From NCBI GenBank assembly GCA_947652605.1, contig OX393581.1, forward strand, positions 49,995,924 to 50,059,923: 64,000 bases of DNA, given 5' to 3'. The stretch's first letter is position 1; every line of letters starts with the position of its first letter. The position numbers and the translations under genes were made by a program. Shown here in pieces: positions 22,307 to 34,899 of this stretch. The stretch comes from Elmis aenea (lineage: Eukaryota > Arthropoda > Insecta > Coleoptera > Elmidae). A model generated the notes under the pieces. It saw only the letters and a list, made by a program, of their open reading frames with translations. It searched no databases and was not told the DNA's origin.

Positions 22307-25300
22307 TTACGAGTTCGCACCAACTTCAATTTTATCCAAGGATTCGTTGCTAATTTCGTTTTTATCGATAGGGGTAACCGATTTTTTCAAAGTTTCAACT
22401 TGTAAATCGCTTTGACTCATTTGAGATTGTTGTTTTTCCTCACTGGATGCGTTTTGGACGACCGCTGTCATTTCCAACTCCTCCCCGGAACTACGTTCCA
22501 CGGGATTCGATTCCGTTTTAGGATTATCCTCAACTTTTATTGCTTTGAGAGATGCTGCCGAACCTCTTCTTAAAATTTCGAGCGAAACTGATTTGCTCAA
22601 CGGCGAATGCTAAACACACAAAAAGAGGATTGGAAATGTGCACGAAAATAAAACGGCAAAAATACATACAGGAGTTACGTTATCGGGACAGCAGTGACTT
22701 GTCTTGCATCCCTCGCTAAGGCAGCGCATTAGACATGCAGATTTGCCAGAATTTAAACTTTCACAACTTATCGCTTGTGAGAAGAATTCTGGTTGAATGG
22801 TAACCTGAGTTATACCGTGCTCCTGGAAAAATTCTGTGATACTGTCGGTGATTTTTTCGTACACCTAAAACAAAACAAATCAAATTAAGATGCTTCCATA
22901 TATACAGAGTGTTCCATTATCGATATTTCGCCCATCTTAACAGCTATAGGGTCTATACACTGGGTCAAAAGTTGTGCAATTTCATGTCCATTGTTAATCT
23001 AACAAGGAAAGGTCACGATATGTTGTCGCTAGAATCTGATCAAGGCTGTGTTTATTGCATCAAGAACATCAAAACTAAATGTTTTGCAGAGTTATACGTG
23101 CCACTGGCCATTTCCTACGAAAAAATAGGGAAAAAACTGAAAAGTTGAATAATAAAAGTAATTTTTGCGATCGCGTTGACCATGAAACCGTCAGAGACAA
23201 AATCGAAATTCTCCTATTTACCGATGCGCGCATCCTTTGCAAGTAAAATGGTGCAAAGTGTTTGAAAAAATCTTATACGGTTCCGGAGAAAAACGCGAAA
23301 AACGAGCCCCTTGTAAAAACGGTTTTCCCTATGTTAAACGCCTATGCAAGTCGCATAGATTTAGCTATACAACTTCTTAAATCATAGCGCATTTGCAGGG
23401 GTTTCGTTTTGCAAAAAACTTTGCACCATGCTACTTGCAAAGGATGCGCGAATTGGTAAATTGAAGAATTCCGATTATGTCTCTGACGGTTTCATGGCCA
23501 ACGCGATCGCAAAATTACCTTTTTATACCAATTTTTCAGTTTTTTCCCTATTTTTCCGAAGGAAATGGCCAGTGGCACGTATAACTCTGGAAAACATTTA
23601 GTTTTGATGTCCTTGTTGCAATAAACACAGCCTTAATCAAATTCTAGAGACAACATATCACGACCCTCCCTTGTAAGTAGGAAATATCCAAAGCCTTCTT
23701 ACCTGAGAATTTATTCAAAAAATTTCAACTTTTCAAATTTATTTCCATTATTTTTAACGATATCTAAAACAAATGTTTTGAAGAAACTTTTTATTCTACG
23801 CAAAGTGTGGTCTAATAATATTTTGTATTAGACGTTTCATCCGTTTTGGATCATCACCAACTTTTTTATTTCTTATGGGCGGCATATTGAATTTTGGAAG
23901 ATAGTACTGAAAATTCCAAATACAGTGAAATATAGCACACCCTCGGTAAAACTTTAAATATAATCTCCAAATTTATTAACTAATAGTGCTAAACTTCAAT
24001 ATGGCGCCCACAAAAAATAAGGAAATTGATGATGGTTCAGAACTGACGAAACGTCTACAACAAAATACGATTGTATTAGCGTGCAGAGAATAAAAAGTTG
24101 CTACCAGGAAGTGTATTGAATCTTTTGGTATATCTAAAAATAAACGAAATAGAACAAAATAATTCAAAATTGACTTTTTTGGTTTTTTGTCTAAGAAACT
24201 TGTGAATAAAGATGGCTGTGGAAATTTTCTTTGTGTAATAATGATGAACTGTGCAACGTTAATCTCTTTAACTGACTGTCATTTTAAAGATAGGCGAGAT
24301 ACCAATAGTTGTAAAAATTATTTAGGACACTGTATAAACGCGTAAAAATTATTTCTTTAACTTACTTTGGGGTTTTGAAAAATAATGTGAGCCGTCGAAA
24401 TCACTTTAGACGCAGTCAGCTGCCAAATGTGCAAATCGTGCACATTTATGATATCAGGAAAGTGTTCCTGCAATTGCGCCTTTAGCGATTCTATATTTAT
24501 CGTGGCAGGTATTGTTTGTAGAAGAATCAGACAACTTTCCCTCACTGAAAAAATCAATAATTCAACTTCAATACTATCACAAATATTTTGCAATATCTTT
24601 CAAGTGCACAGTAAATAAATTTAAGCAAAACATACTGTAAGGATAACTGAGCATCATCAGAAAAACGGATGAGACGATAGATAATATGGGATCTATAAAT
24701 TTAGCTACTTCTTCTTTGGTGCAGTATACTAAAAACGAACCGATGATAACAAACACGCACCCTAAAAAAAAAACAACAGTAAGACATGGTTTAAAAATCG
24801 CTGCAAGCTTGAGTGATCACAAAAAAAAAAACCATCAACGTATCTCAATTAATTTTAACACCAAAACTTACCGATGACATCTCTTAACATTTCTCTAAAA
24901 CCCTGTCTTTGTCTGTACTGAGGGGAAGGAACGGTACGGGTTCTTGATAACCTCCTTTCACCCTTACGAACAGAATCGTTGGTAACGACTTTGTCCAAGA
25001 CAACATCTCCACTTTCCGTCACAAAAAGAAAGCTCCCTTGATGAAATGTGAATCCTAAAAATATCAAAATTTAGATCTCATTTTAAACTATCCATGGAAA
25101 AATAAATTAAAACTAAAACAGAAATGGACAGAACAAGGGATTGATAGAAATCAAGAATCTACATTTCGAATTGGTACACAGCACACAAAATGATTGATTC
25201 TCACCTCCAATGAGCAAGTAACAAACGCCATTCAGCAACAATCCGATAGCACCTAAACACAGTACAGGAATGGGGTGATGCATTTCATCGTGATGATCAA

Positions 25301-28300
25301 TATGAGCCAACGTCTGCAGTGCTTCGATCACAATGGAAAAACACAAAGATCCCAAAAATACGCAGCATATTAGCATCACCACCACATCGATCCGTGCCCA
25401 ACCAAACGTATTTTTTAGTTTATTTTCTTGTTGAATTCCGTGAGCAGTTATGGGTGCTTGTTTATTGTCCGTACAGACGGACGGATTCGATTCGAGTTCT
25501 TCTCCGACGCTGCTCGCTAGAGACTGCTCTTCCTGTAATCCTTTTTGTGTATCCGATTTTTTTTTGTACTGAAAGCCAAAAAAAAAAGTTACACTAAACA
25601 TTAAATACAAAAAAAACACAGGGTGAACCACATAATGAACGTCCGTTAAATTAGACAAACGTTCCTATTCTAGAGAAATACTCAGCGATGATTTAATTTT
25701 TTGAAAAAAAAAAATACAGCACGCTAGATATACAGGGTGTCCATCCAGTGCGTATTTCTTTCATAGCTGCTTTATTATTCAAAATAGAAAAAAGTTTTAG
25801 GACACAATTTATCTTGGTTGATGTTAATATAAATAATTTGCTAGGGAAAAACCATTAGATACTTTTACAAACCACACGATAGCGAGATTGTTTTGTTTAA
25901 ACTCCAAACATTATTTAGATTTTGAAATAAATAACGTAACTACAGTTTTGTATTTTTTAAGTGAAACCATATTTGGCAAGGTCCAAATTTACTCTTTTGT
26001 GCCCTGTCTAACGTTTTTTTTTTTGTATTTACTATAAGATTAAAAATGATTTGTAAAATCTCCCTCATTCGAAAACTTGATAAATTCATAAACAAGTACA
26101 TTTTGATCAGTTACGAAACCCCAGAAATCATGAAAATATTTTTCAATCAAACAGTTCACATTTGTTTGAACAAGATTAGATTGTAAGCAATCTGTATTTC
26201 TATAATTTACTATCGATTAGGCTCTAAAGTATATGAAGTAGACTATGATTGCAAAAATTTAATAGCTGAGAGCAAACGTTTTTAGAGAAATAATTTTGAG
26301 TGGCACTCATCAGTTTCTAAACAGTTTAACTAGCCCCTTCATTCGAATTTTAATTCGTCCCACAGCTACAGTGATTACAAAAATTATAAACACATCAATC
26401 TTTTTTGTTTTTACGTGGAAAAACACATAAATAACTCTATTGCCCTATTAAGTCCTGTTGCACCGAATCCAATATAACTAAAAGGGTATCAAATAAACAA
26501 TTAAGGTCGCTTATTTTTAATATCAAACGTAATCTAATCTCTTCTTTGATACATTAACTTAATATCACTGATACTTTATAAAATGAACATTTCACGAAGA
26601 AAAATGAGCTTTGCTGTAGACTTACTGCGACAGCCTTTTAAAAAAATAATGTTTGTTTAATATATCTCACAAAAATCAATAAAAAACATTTTATTAGGTA
26701 GATACTATTATTAGGTTCTGTTTACGCGAGTAATTGGTTCCACAAAAACAGCGCGTAAATGAAATCCACGTGAATGGAGCCATGAAAAGCATGTTTAAAA
26801 TAAGGCTGTGTTCCATAATTTCAAATATTTTACTCTTGCTGGGCTACAAAAATTTTGACGTAAGTATTTTATTAATGTACAGGGTGGCCTATTTTCGATG
26901 CCCATACAGGGTATCTCGGTTATTATCAGAGATAGAAAAAAACTAGATACGTAGTCTCGAGTTCTTTTTTCGAGATAAATTTATTGCCGTAAACAAATTT
27001 TTGATCTTTTTTAATTTTTGAAATATAGCCAAAAACCGATTTTTGGCACTTCTCAAAAATGTTAAATATCTCACTTAAACAAAAAGATGGAGAAAAACTT
27101 TGAAGACATTTTTGGCATAGTTTTTTGTCCTTAATAAGATAGCAATGTTCAATTGTTTTTACTCATACGAATATTGATATATTACACCTGACTTTCTTAT
27201 TTTAAATGGCAACCATAAGCAAATTATATATTTTTGAAAAGCGCAAAAAAATGAGCTTTCGATTCATATCAAAGCCAACTATGGTTGTCATTTAAAATAA
27301 GAAAGTTGGGTGTAATATATCAATATTTGTATGAGTAAAAAAAAAAATGAAAATCGCCATCTTATTAAGGACAAAAAACCATGCTAAAAATGTCCTTAAA
27401 GTTTTTCTCTATATTTTCGTTTAACAGGAGAAATTTAACATTTTTGATATTTTTAATACTCGAAATATAGCCAACACCATTTTTGGCACTTTTTAAATAT
27501 GTTAAATATCTCGCTTAAACGAAAAGATAAGAAAAAACGTAAAAGACATTTTTGGCATGGTTTTTTATCCCTAATAAAATAGCGATGTTCAATTTTTTTT
27601 TACTCATACGAATATTGATGTATCACACCTAACTTTCTTATTTTAAATGGCAACCATAATTGGCTTTGACATGAATCGAAAGCTTATTTTTTGCGCTTTT
27701 GAAAAATATATAATTTGCTTATGGTTGCCATTGAGAATAAGAAAGTTAGATGTAATATATCGATATTCGTATAAGTAAAAAAAATTGAACATCGCTATCT
27801 TATTAAAGACAAAAAACTATGCCAAAAATGTCTTTAAAGTTTTTCTCTATCTTTTTGTTTAAGTGAGATATTTAACATTTTTGAAAAGTGCCAAAAATCG
27901 GGTTTTGGCTATATTTCGAAAATCAAAAAAGATATCAAACATCTGTTTACGGTAATGAATTTCTCTCGAAAAAAGAACTCGAGACTACGTACCTAGTTTT
28001 TTTTCTATCTCTGATAATAACCGAGATACCCTGTATGGGCATCGAAAATAGTCCACCCTGTACATGCTTTCATACGTTAGCCAAAAATGTATCAAAATGC
28101 TTAGAGATTATTTTGATTAAATAAACTTACTTCTAATTAAGTTATTTATTGTTTTAATTAAAAACCCAATTTTATTAGCAAGGACAGCAATACGCGTACT
28201 TCGTAAATGAAGCGGTCTATAAAAATTACTCAGGAGTATTTCGTGTAAAAAAAAAACTGCATGTAATCATTAGGCAAAACTCACCTTAATAGTAATTATA

Positions 28301-28473
28301 CATCCAGTTAGAGCGATAATATTACAAAGCATGTGATAAGAATCTAACAACAAAGTCAATGCATGGGTTATATGACTGACTACCAATTCCGTGACAAAAA
28401 ATACTACAGTCAGTGTCAGTATAACGTAAAGTTGAACAGGTTGTAGTTGTCTGAACCATTCTTTCACAGCCAT
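22307..28473 (-). CDS. SLC30A1-like: ZnT1-like zinc transporter (SLC30/CDF family)
   Basis: CDF proteins export Zn2+ from the cytosol in exchange for H+; ZnT1 forms act at the plasma membrane. Seven exons: 28285-28473, 25205-25568, 24872-25054, 24636-24761, 24366-24544, 22670-22864 and 22307-22609, totalling 512 aa, all in phase. Six hydrophobic segments; the family NTFGWARIDV block sits before TM3, and the cytosolic domain has INVHDLHIWQLTASKVISTAHI. A Cys-rich stretch in exon 6 (CLMRC, CKTSHCC) and a Ser/Glu-rich tail follow. The His-rich TM4-TM5 loop of mammalian ZnT1 is absent. Metal-site residues are unusual: TM2 reads H47-x3-N51 instead of HxxxD, and TM5 E239-x3-D243 instead of HxxxD. 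An acceptor (TTTTTTTGCAG) 10 nt before the ATG implies an upstream non-coding exon, not located. Confidence 0.92.
22905..23670. mobile_element. Inverted-repeat element in a zinc-transporter intron
   Basis: Starts CAGAGTGTTCCATTATCG after TATA. Arms about 23013-23330 and 23340-23660 are inverted near-copies, meeting at the small palindrome TATGCAAGTCGCATA. The arms match those of the element at 20497-21372. The right end is not clear. Confidence 0.75.
23785..24110. repeat. Diverged inverted repeat in a zinc-transporter intron
   Basis: Left-arm blocks (TTTTTATTCT, TAGACGTTTC, ATCATCA) recur inverted on the right (GATGATGGTTC, GAAACGTCTAC, AGAATAAAAAG). Ends and target site are unclear. Confidence 0.55.
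26880..28060. mobile_element. 1181-bp palindromic element in zinc-transporter intron 1
   Basis: Ends CAGGGTGGCCTATTTTCGAT and complement, each next to TA. A second CAGGGTATCTCGG motif lies just inside. The interior contains four alternating inverted units carrying TTAAATATCTC and CTCATACGAATATTGA blocks, so the palindrome was doubled internally. No coding capacity. Confidence 0.85.
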
Positions 28474-29670
28474 ATTTTATTACCTGCAAAAAAAGGCATA
28501 TAGTTTGATGCAAAACAACAAAAACATCCAAATATTAAATGCATTCTATCGTCCTTAGATGTGTAAAACATAATTTTTAAATCGTCTGGTTTATGTGTAC
28601 TCCAAACTGTTATAATAGTGCATGTATCATACTTACAGGTTGGCTTCGCGTTATATAATAACCTCTTATCACTTAATAGTACATTGATTAACAGAATTTA
28701 CAAGTAGGGATTCAGTTAATACTTTAATAAGAGATAAACAATGTTTATACACGAGTGAGTATAACCGCAACAAGAATTTTCCCTTCCTATTTCTTTCTCC
28801 CTTTCTCTAAACCTGCGCGCACGTGCGTGCGTGCGTTTTTAATTTTTGACCACTCACGTTAAACGAGTCACCCAAGGCCCGTCTGTACAAAGTAGAAGAT
28901 TTTCTTTTGGGTATTTGGATATCTTCGTAATAAACGAACGTTTCCAGAATCATGAATTGGAAAGTGTCTTCGACGTGTTTAAAAACTCCCGTTCAAAAAA
29001 TAATTTAAAGAGAGACAGATACATGTTTTTAAAATTTTGGCAAAAATGTATCGAAGGGAATGAAGAATACGAAATAATATAGTAAATGGAATGTAAATTA
29101 ATAAATTTAATTATCTAATTATCTAAAACGTTTTACTTCCTATTTTATATGTAGTATAACAACCAAATAGTTTCTTTACGTCAATTCTTTTAGTCACTCG
29201 GTTTTCAAAATTTAATTTTGAAGTGGTTATCGTTATCATTAACTTTCAGTGTTTCTGTAGAGTTAAAGTTAAGTGGTAACTTTTTGAAGATAAGGAATTT
29301 CATAGCTCATAAACTTTAACGTAATACAATTAGTACTTATACAATGAAAACATTTTTTAAGAGTCATTAAACAAATATGCAATTTATAAATGTACAGAAC
29401 GAATTCAGAATTACAATAAACGAGTGTTTTTAACATTCCACTGTTAGATTTAAAAATACTTCTAAACACTAAACAGACTGCACCCCTGCACATTTCATGT
29501 CTAAGATTCACGAAAAAAACAAATAAAACCGATGCAAAAATTACTGAGTGTATGAAAGAAAAACAAGAATACAGACAGGAACGTGCCAACTTTGAGCGAG
29601 TTCAAAACAAAATTCATTACATTATTTAGGTTGACAAACTTCAACAAAACTGTACGCTTTAGTTAAATTA
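28474..29670. other. Upstream region of the zinc transporter
   Basis: No supportable coding exon. A GC-rich alternating stretch (GCGCGCACGTGCGTGCGTGC, about 28816-28835) stands out in AT-rich surroundings. The open frame at 28846-29082 starts at TTG, not ATG, and has no recognisable domain. Confidence 0.5.
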
Positions 29671-29682
29671 TGGGTGCGATTT

Positions 29683-31150
29683 AAGCGTGCATTAGTTAAA
29701 TATACATGTGCCCTAAAAGAAATACTTTGAGCAAACAAATATTTAGCATTAAATAATATATCTATTTTACATAAAAAATGTTACTTTGAGCAATATTTTA
29801 TTTGTAGTGTGCCCTAAAACGACTTTTCTGTGCGATAAGGTATTAAAAAGTGCGCATTAAATAAATATTTTATTTTAAATAAAAAACACTATAATGTGCA
29901 TTATTTAAATATACATGTGCCCTAAAACGAATACTTTGAGCAATAGAATAATTAAATATTTAGCATGAAATCAATATATCTTTCAAGCAAATGATAAAAT
30001 TTTGTCATTAGGCTTTACACCTTATGTGGATCGAATTTGAAGTATTTTAAAACATATTTTATTTAACTTTACTCCACCTAAACCATTTTTAAAGACAAAC
30101 AAACTCGTTTAATATTTTTCTATTTATTTTATTAAAGGAATTAACAATATTTCATAACAAACAAACATCAGGGTACAATATAAGCGGGCATTATTTAAAT
30201 ATACATGTGCATTAAAACGAATACTTTGTGCATTAGAAATATTTAAAATAATAATAAATATTTAGCATGAAAGAAATATATCTTTTAAGCAAATGATAAA
30301 ACATTTCGTCGATAAATTCAATGTTTGCTGTAAAAAAATCTCCCCTAGCCTATAACCTAAATATACCTAAATATTTATAGTTCTATTGCTTAAAGTATTC
30401 GTTTTTAAGGCTCATGTATATTTAAATAATGCCCGTTTAAATAGTTGCCTTATTTTATTGAACGATCATAGCTTTTCTCGCTTTTGATGGCCGCCCCCGT
30501 TTTCGTTTTGTTCCTATTGCCAAATTATTTGCTTCTAGAGGAGCATTAAGATATTTAAACCTAATTGCAACTCCTAGTAAATGTTTACATATGTATTTTT
30601 TTTTAAATTTTGAGCAAGTACCTACAACGGCCATCTCTCCATTTTTCATCTTCTATTGGTAGTATAATAATCTACATCTACGGTGGTTGCTAACATCGCA
30701 TCTCAAAGTTAGTGCACATATTATTCGTTTTAGGTTACAAAATATTTTTCTGGTGGTTCAAATAATTTAATTAATGCGCGCATTCAATATTTAAATGGTG
30801 ATTTAATTAAACTATTGGGAATGTAATTTTTCAAATGATCAAATATTTTTTGAGATGTTTATATATTTTTGTAGAGGTACGAATGTATTGCACATTTATT
30901 TATTTAAGTGTACATATATATTAATTAAGGAACATCCACATTTATAAATGCTCAAGCATTTATTCTAATGCCATTTTTTTTAAATATTGCTCAAATGTTT
31001 TTATATATTTACAAACAAATTTATTTATGGCACATTAGTTTTTTTGTAATGATCTAATAATTTTTTTAATGCACAAATATTTTACTAAATGCACAATTAT
31101 TTTACTAAATGCTCACAATTAATGCACGTTTTATTTTATCTACTGCTCAT
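29683..31150. repeat. AT-rich repeat tract around a MULE remnant
   Basis: A unit containing TTAAATATACATGTGC and ACGAATACTTTG recurs at about 29687, 29900 and 30188 in direct orientation and inverted at about 30395-30435. The arrangement of direct and inverted units around a transposase fragment suggests decayed termini of a Mutator-like element. Confidence 0.6.
30455..30649 (-). pseudogene. MULE transposase C-terminal remnant (SWIM zinc finger)
   Basis: A 64-codon frame contains a SWIM-like zinc finger (TCSKFKKKYICKHLLGVAIR, the CxC partly lost) and the basic tail KRKRGRPSKARKAM, typical of the C-terminus of insect Mutator-like transposases. The rest of the transposase is absent, so it is a fossil. 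Confidence 0.7.
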
Positions 31151-31181
31151 TTAAATAGTCAACTTAAATTATTATACCCCA

Positions 31182-33345
31182 GATTACATTTCCAGCATGG
31201 GATCTCGCTTATTATAAGAGATACAGGTTTGTTTAAATTAGATGAATTATTCCTTAGTATGAGAGGAGCCAGAATCAATTTTTAAAAGTACAAATTTCCG
31301 CGTGCTCAGATGTTTTAGCAAAAATTATGAAAATGTCGAATCTCTTTTTTCTCTTATAACTTTTTTGTCTTAATGACGATAGGTAAAAATTGTTAACAAA
31401 TTTCAAATCTAAGCAAAAAACGTGTTCCAACAATGTCGAAAAATATTTTGAGTGTGATTTCAAATAAGCAGTTAGGTACCTAATTTATAAGCAACATTTA
31501 AAAACCTGATGTGTTTTGTTTATTTTCAATGGCGCGAAAACTATTAATTCTTTTAAAGATATTTGTTCATAGAACAGTTGCTCTAAAATCAGATTATTTT
31601 GAGCCAATTAACTAACTCTTTATCTCTTATCATTTACTGCTGTTCACTATAACTGGGACACAAAAAAATTGTAATCGGTAAAAACGTTTTATTTAATTCC
31701 TAAAAATTTGATTTCTGCAAAAATTTGCGAAGACATACCTTGTGGGACACCCTGTATTTTCCGTGCCTTTTTTTGTTCGAATTTAAATTATGCAGAAATT
31801 TGTAAAGAAATGTGTAAGCTTCATATTATTATGGAGAAAAATACTGGTTTCTTCTTTGAGTATTCTTTAATTTTTAAGAGAGCTTCTTATATAAGATTAT
31901 TAAAAATGATTTTTTTGACTGTTTTATTAAATTTTATATTGCACATTGTGGTTATGTGGTGGAACTTAAATTTAAAAAATTAAACATACAAGTATTCAAG
32001 GTTTTTAACGACAATTGCATGTCCTCGCTGTGCTGGTAACGTTTAAGTTGGGCAGATACTGACAATCTAAAAGACTAAATAAGATCAATTAGGGAACATC
32101 CTGTACAAACATTCTATTATTTTTATCGTGAGCGAACTGCAATGATCGTGTCATTTTGTAAACGGACAGGAAATTAACGTTTATGAGTCGTTAAATCGAG
32201 AATTCTGCATTGTACGGGGTGTTTACAAAAGCGAATGATCGCAAAATGTATTGTATGTACACACATTCTGTAAATTATAAGAACAAAACCCAAACACATT
32301 TGGTGAATAAGGTTCTTTTTTTGTTCTAAATCATTGAAATCTGCAGGCCCGTTATTCGTGAAGGGAAATTAGTTTGGGCATATTCAAATCGAAATCTAGG
32401 GAAATATTTAACGTGTTTTTTATTCCCGTAAAATTTTAATAGACCCTCGTATACAAGGTGTCGCAGATTACATTTCCATCATGGGAATCTCGCTTATTAT
32501 AAGGGATACAGGTTTGTTTAAATTAGTTGAATTATTCCAAAGTGTGAGAGGAGCCACATTCAATTTTTAAAAATACAAAATTCCTCGTACTTCAGATGTT
32601 ATAGCAAAAATATGAAAATGTCGAATTTCTTTTTTCTCTCCTAACTTTTTTATTTTATTCATTAGATCAATTTTATTAGTACTTTTTAATGGAGAATGTA
32701 ACTGTTATTTTAGATTTTTTTATCACACCATTTTGGAGATACTTCCCCTACTTTAGTTTTTTTTTATGGGTCGCAAAGATGGCGGTGCAATAGTTAAATG
32801 TGCCTTTTTTTTTCTTCTTTTAAATGAGATATTACTTGCTGGTTACTTAAGCAACTTTTTGAGAAAAACGCAAAATTATTTTAATTGTTTAGTATTTATT
32901 TCTAACAAAAACATTATAAGCATTAAATTTTTTTGACGAAAGCTACAATAAGTGTTCAAACTATGAACCATTTACAGCTTGGCAATGATAAACTCGGTTT
33001 TTGAACCCGTTTATAACACTCCCAACTATTTCAGGTGTAATTTCTCTAATACGATCTTTTAAATTTTCGATATTCTCCGGCCTCTTAGCATAAACTTAAT
33101 TTTTAAGGTGACCCCATCATTGAAAAGAGAAAAAATTCTCTATCAAATGAGTATAATATAGGGGTACCTTGCCATTTAAAAAAATTCAATTGTTTTTCAT
33201 TGCGCTTTTGTTATTCGGAAGAAAAAAAAAATTTGTCTTATGGTGGAAAACTAAATACCAAACAACTTTCATTCAAAACATTTTTCCCTAAAGTGGATAT
33301 TTACTGTAATATATAGCATATTCCATTCCTTTTGGACACACTATA
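31182..33345. repeat. Patchwork of CAGGGTG-type element fragments
   Basis: A block with ATCTCGCTTATTATAAG and GATACAGGTTTGTTTAAATT occurs at 31182-31260 and again at 32460-32545 in direct orientation. The first copy pairs with an inverted end near 31640-31662. Single ends (ACACCCTGTAT near 31747, CATCCTGTACA near 32098) mark further broken copies. No gene seen. Confidence 0.6.
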
Positions 33346-34897
33346 CAGGGTGTCCCAGCCAAGACGAATTATGCGATAGCTCTGTTATTAGTGATAATAT
33401 TAAAAAAAGTTAAATATAAAAGTTGTTTGTTATCATTTACTACATAACCTAAAATTATTTTCAACTATACACAGTGTTTTGTTTTTGCGCTTTGATACCA
33501 AACATTGTTTTTTTATATGGAACACCCTGTATATTTTGCAATTTTTGGATGTAAAATTAAAATCTCTTTTAAAAATATTATAGGTTATTTATGTCTAAAA
33601 TGAACCGTTTTTGAGTTATTAACGTTTTTTTGAAAATTTTGACAGATGCAGACCTTTATAAAAATATTTATATTTATTAACATAACAACACCAGAGCAAT
33701 TTACTCTGGTAATTTATTAGACAATAGTGTCATAGTGATTGTTGACTAGTTACATTTTAAAATAATATACAGGGTGTTCGTTATACTCTGTCCATTTCGC
33801 TAAACTTTAAACGCATGTAAGTCATTTTTTTTTAATAGAACACCCTATATATTTTTAAATTTTCTTGTAGAAAATTTAATTATCTTTCAAAGTTGTTAAG
33901 CATGTTTTATGTCTAAATATAATATTTTTGAAGTTATTTCGTTTCTTATGATTATTTACGAGTATTTTACCTAAAATATCGGTATTAGCCTATTAGCCTT
34001 TAAAAATTCAAAACAATTTGTATGAACTGTCAACCAAAACAGTTAATCGGCAAAATTTCCACTATTATGCCACTAAAAATCCGTATTTTTTAAGAGTTGT
34101 AGATACACAGCATAAATGGAAGCAAATAACACCAGCATGCTGTGTATCTACAGTTCTTAAAAAATACGGATTTTTAGTGGCATAATAGTTGAAATTTTGC
34201 CGATTAACTGTTCTGGTTGACAGTTCATACAAATTGTTTTGAATTTTCAAAGGCTACTACCGATATTTTAGGTAAAATACTCGCAAATAATCACAAGAAA
34301 CGAAATAACTTCAAAAATATTATATTTAGACATAAAACATGCTTAACAACTTTGAAAGATAATTAAATTTTCTATGAGAAAATTTAAAAATATATGGGGT
34401 GTTCCATTTAAAAAAAATGACTTACATGCGTTTAAAGTTTAGCGAAATGGACAGAGTATAACGAACACCCTGTATATTATTTTAAAAATGTAACTAGTCA
34501 ACAATCACTATGACACTATTGTCTAATAAATTACCAGAGTAAATTGCTCTGGTGTTGTTATTTTAATAAATATAAATATTTTTATAAAGGTCTGCATCTG
34601 TCAAAATTTTCAAAAAAACGTTAATAACTCAAAAACGGTTTATTTTAGACATAAACAACCTAGAATATTTTTAAAAAAGAATTTAATTTTACATCCAAAA
34701 ATTGCAAAATATACAGGGTGTGTCATATAAAAAAACAATGTTTGATATCAGAGCGCAAAAACAAAACACTGTGTATAGTTGAAAATAATTTTAGGTTATG
34801 AAGTAAATGATAACAAACAACTTTTATCTTTATTTTTTTTAAATATTATCACTAATAACAAAGCTATCGAATAATTCGTCTTGGCTGGGACACCCTG
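33346..34897. mobile_element. 1552-bp double-nested palindrome, TA-flanked
   Basis: Outer ends CAGGGTGTCCCAGCCAAGAC and complement, with TA on both sides. A second TA-flanked terminal pair (CAGGGTGTTCGTTATACTC) lies inside at 33770-34472. The arms, about 750 bp each, are near-identical by eye from the outer ends to a centre near 34120 (TGTAGATACACAGCA and its complement). Half of the same structure recurs at 44338-45062. Confidence 0.9.
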
Positions 34898-34899
34898 TA

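Noticed and set aside
28846..29082. 78-codon open frame upstream of the zinc transporter
   Set aside because: It begins with TTG, has no recognisable domain and no clear splice partners.
29683..31150. CRISPR-like array of repeated units
   Set aside because: Units vary in length and orientation, lack unique spacers of constant size and lie in a eukaryotic genome.
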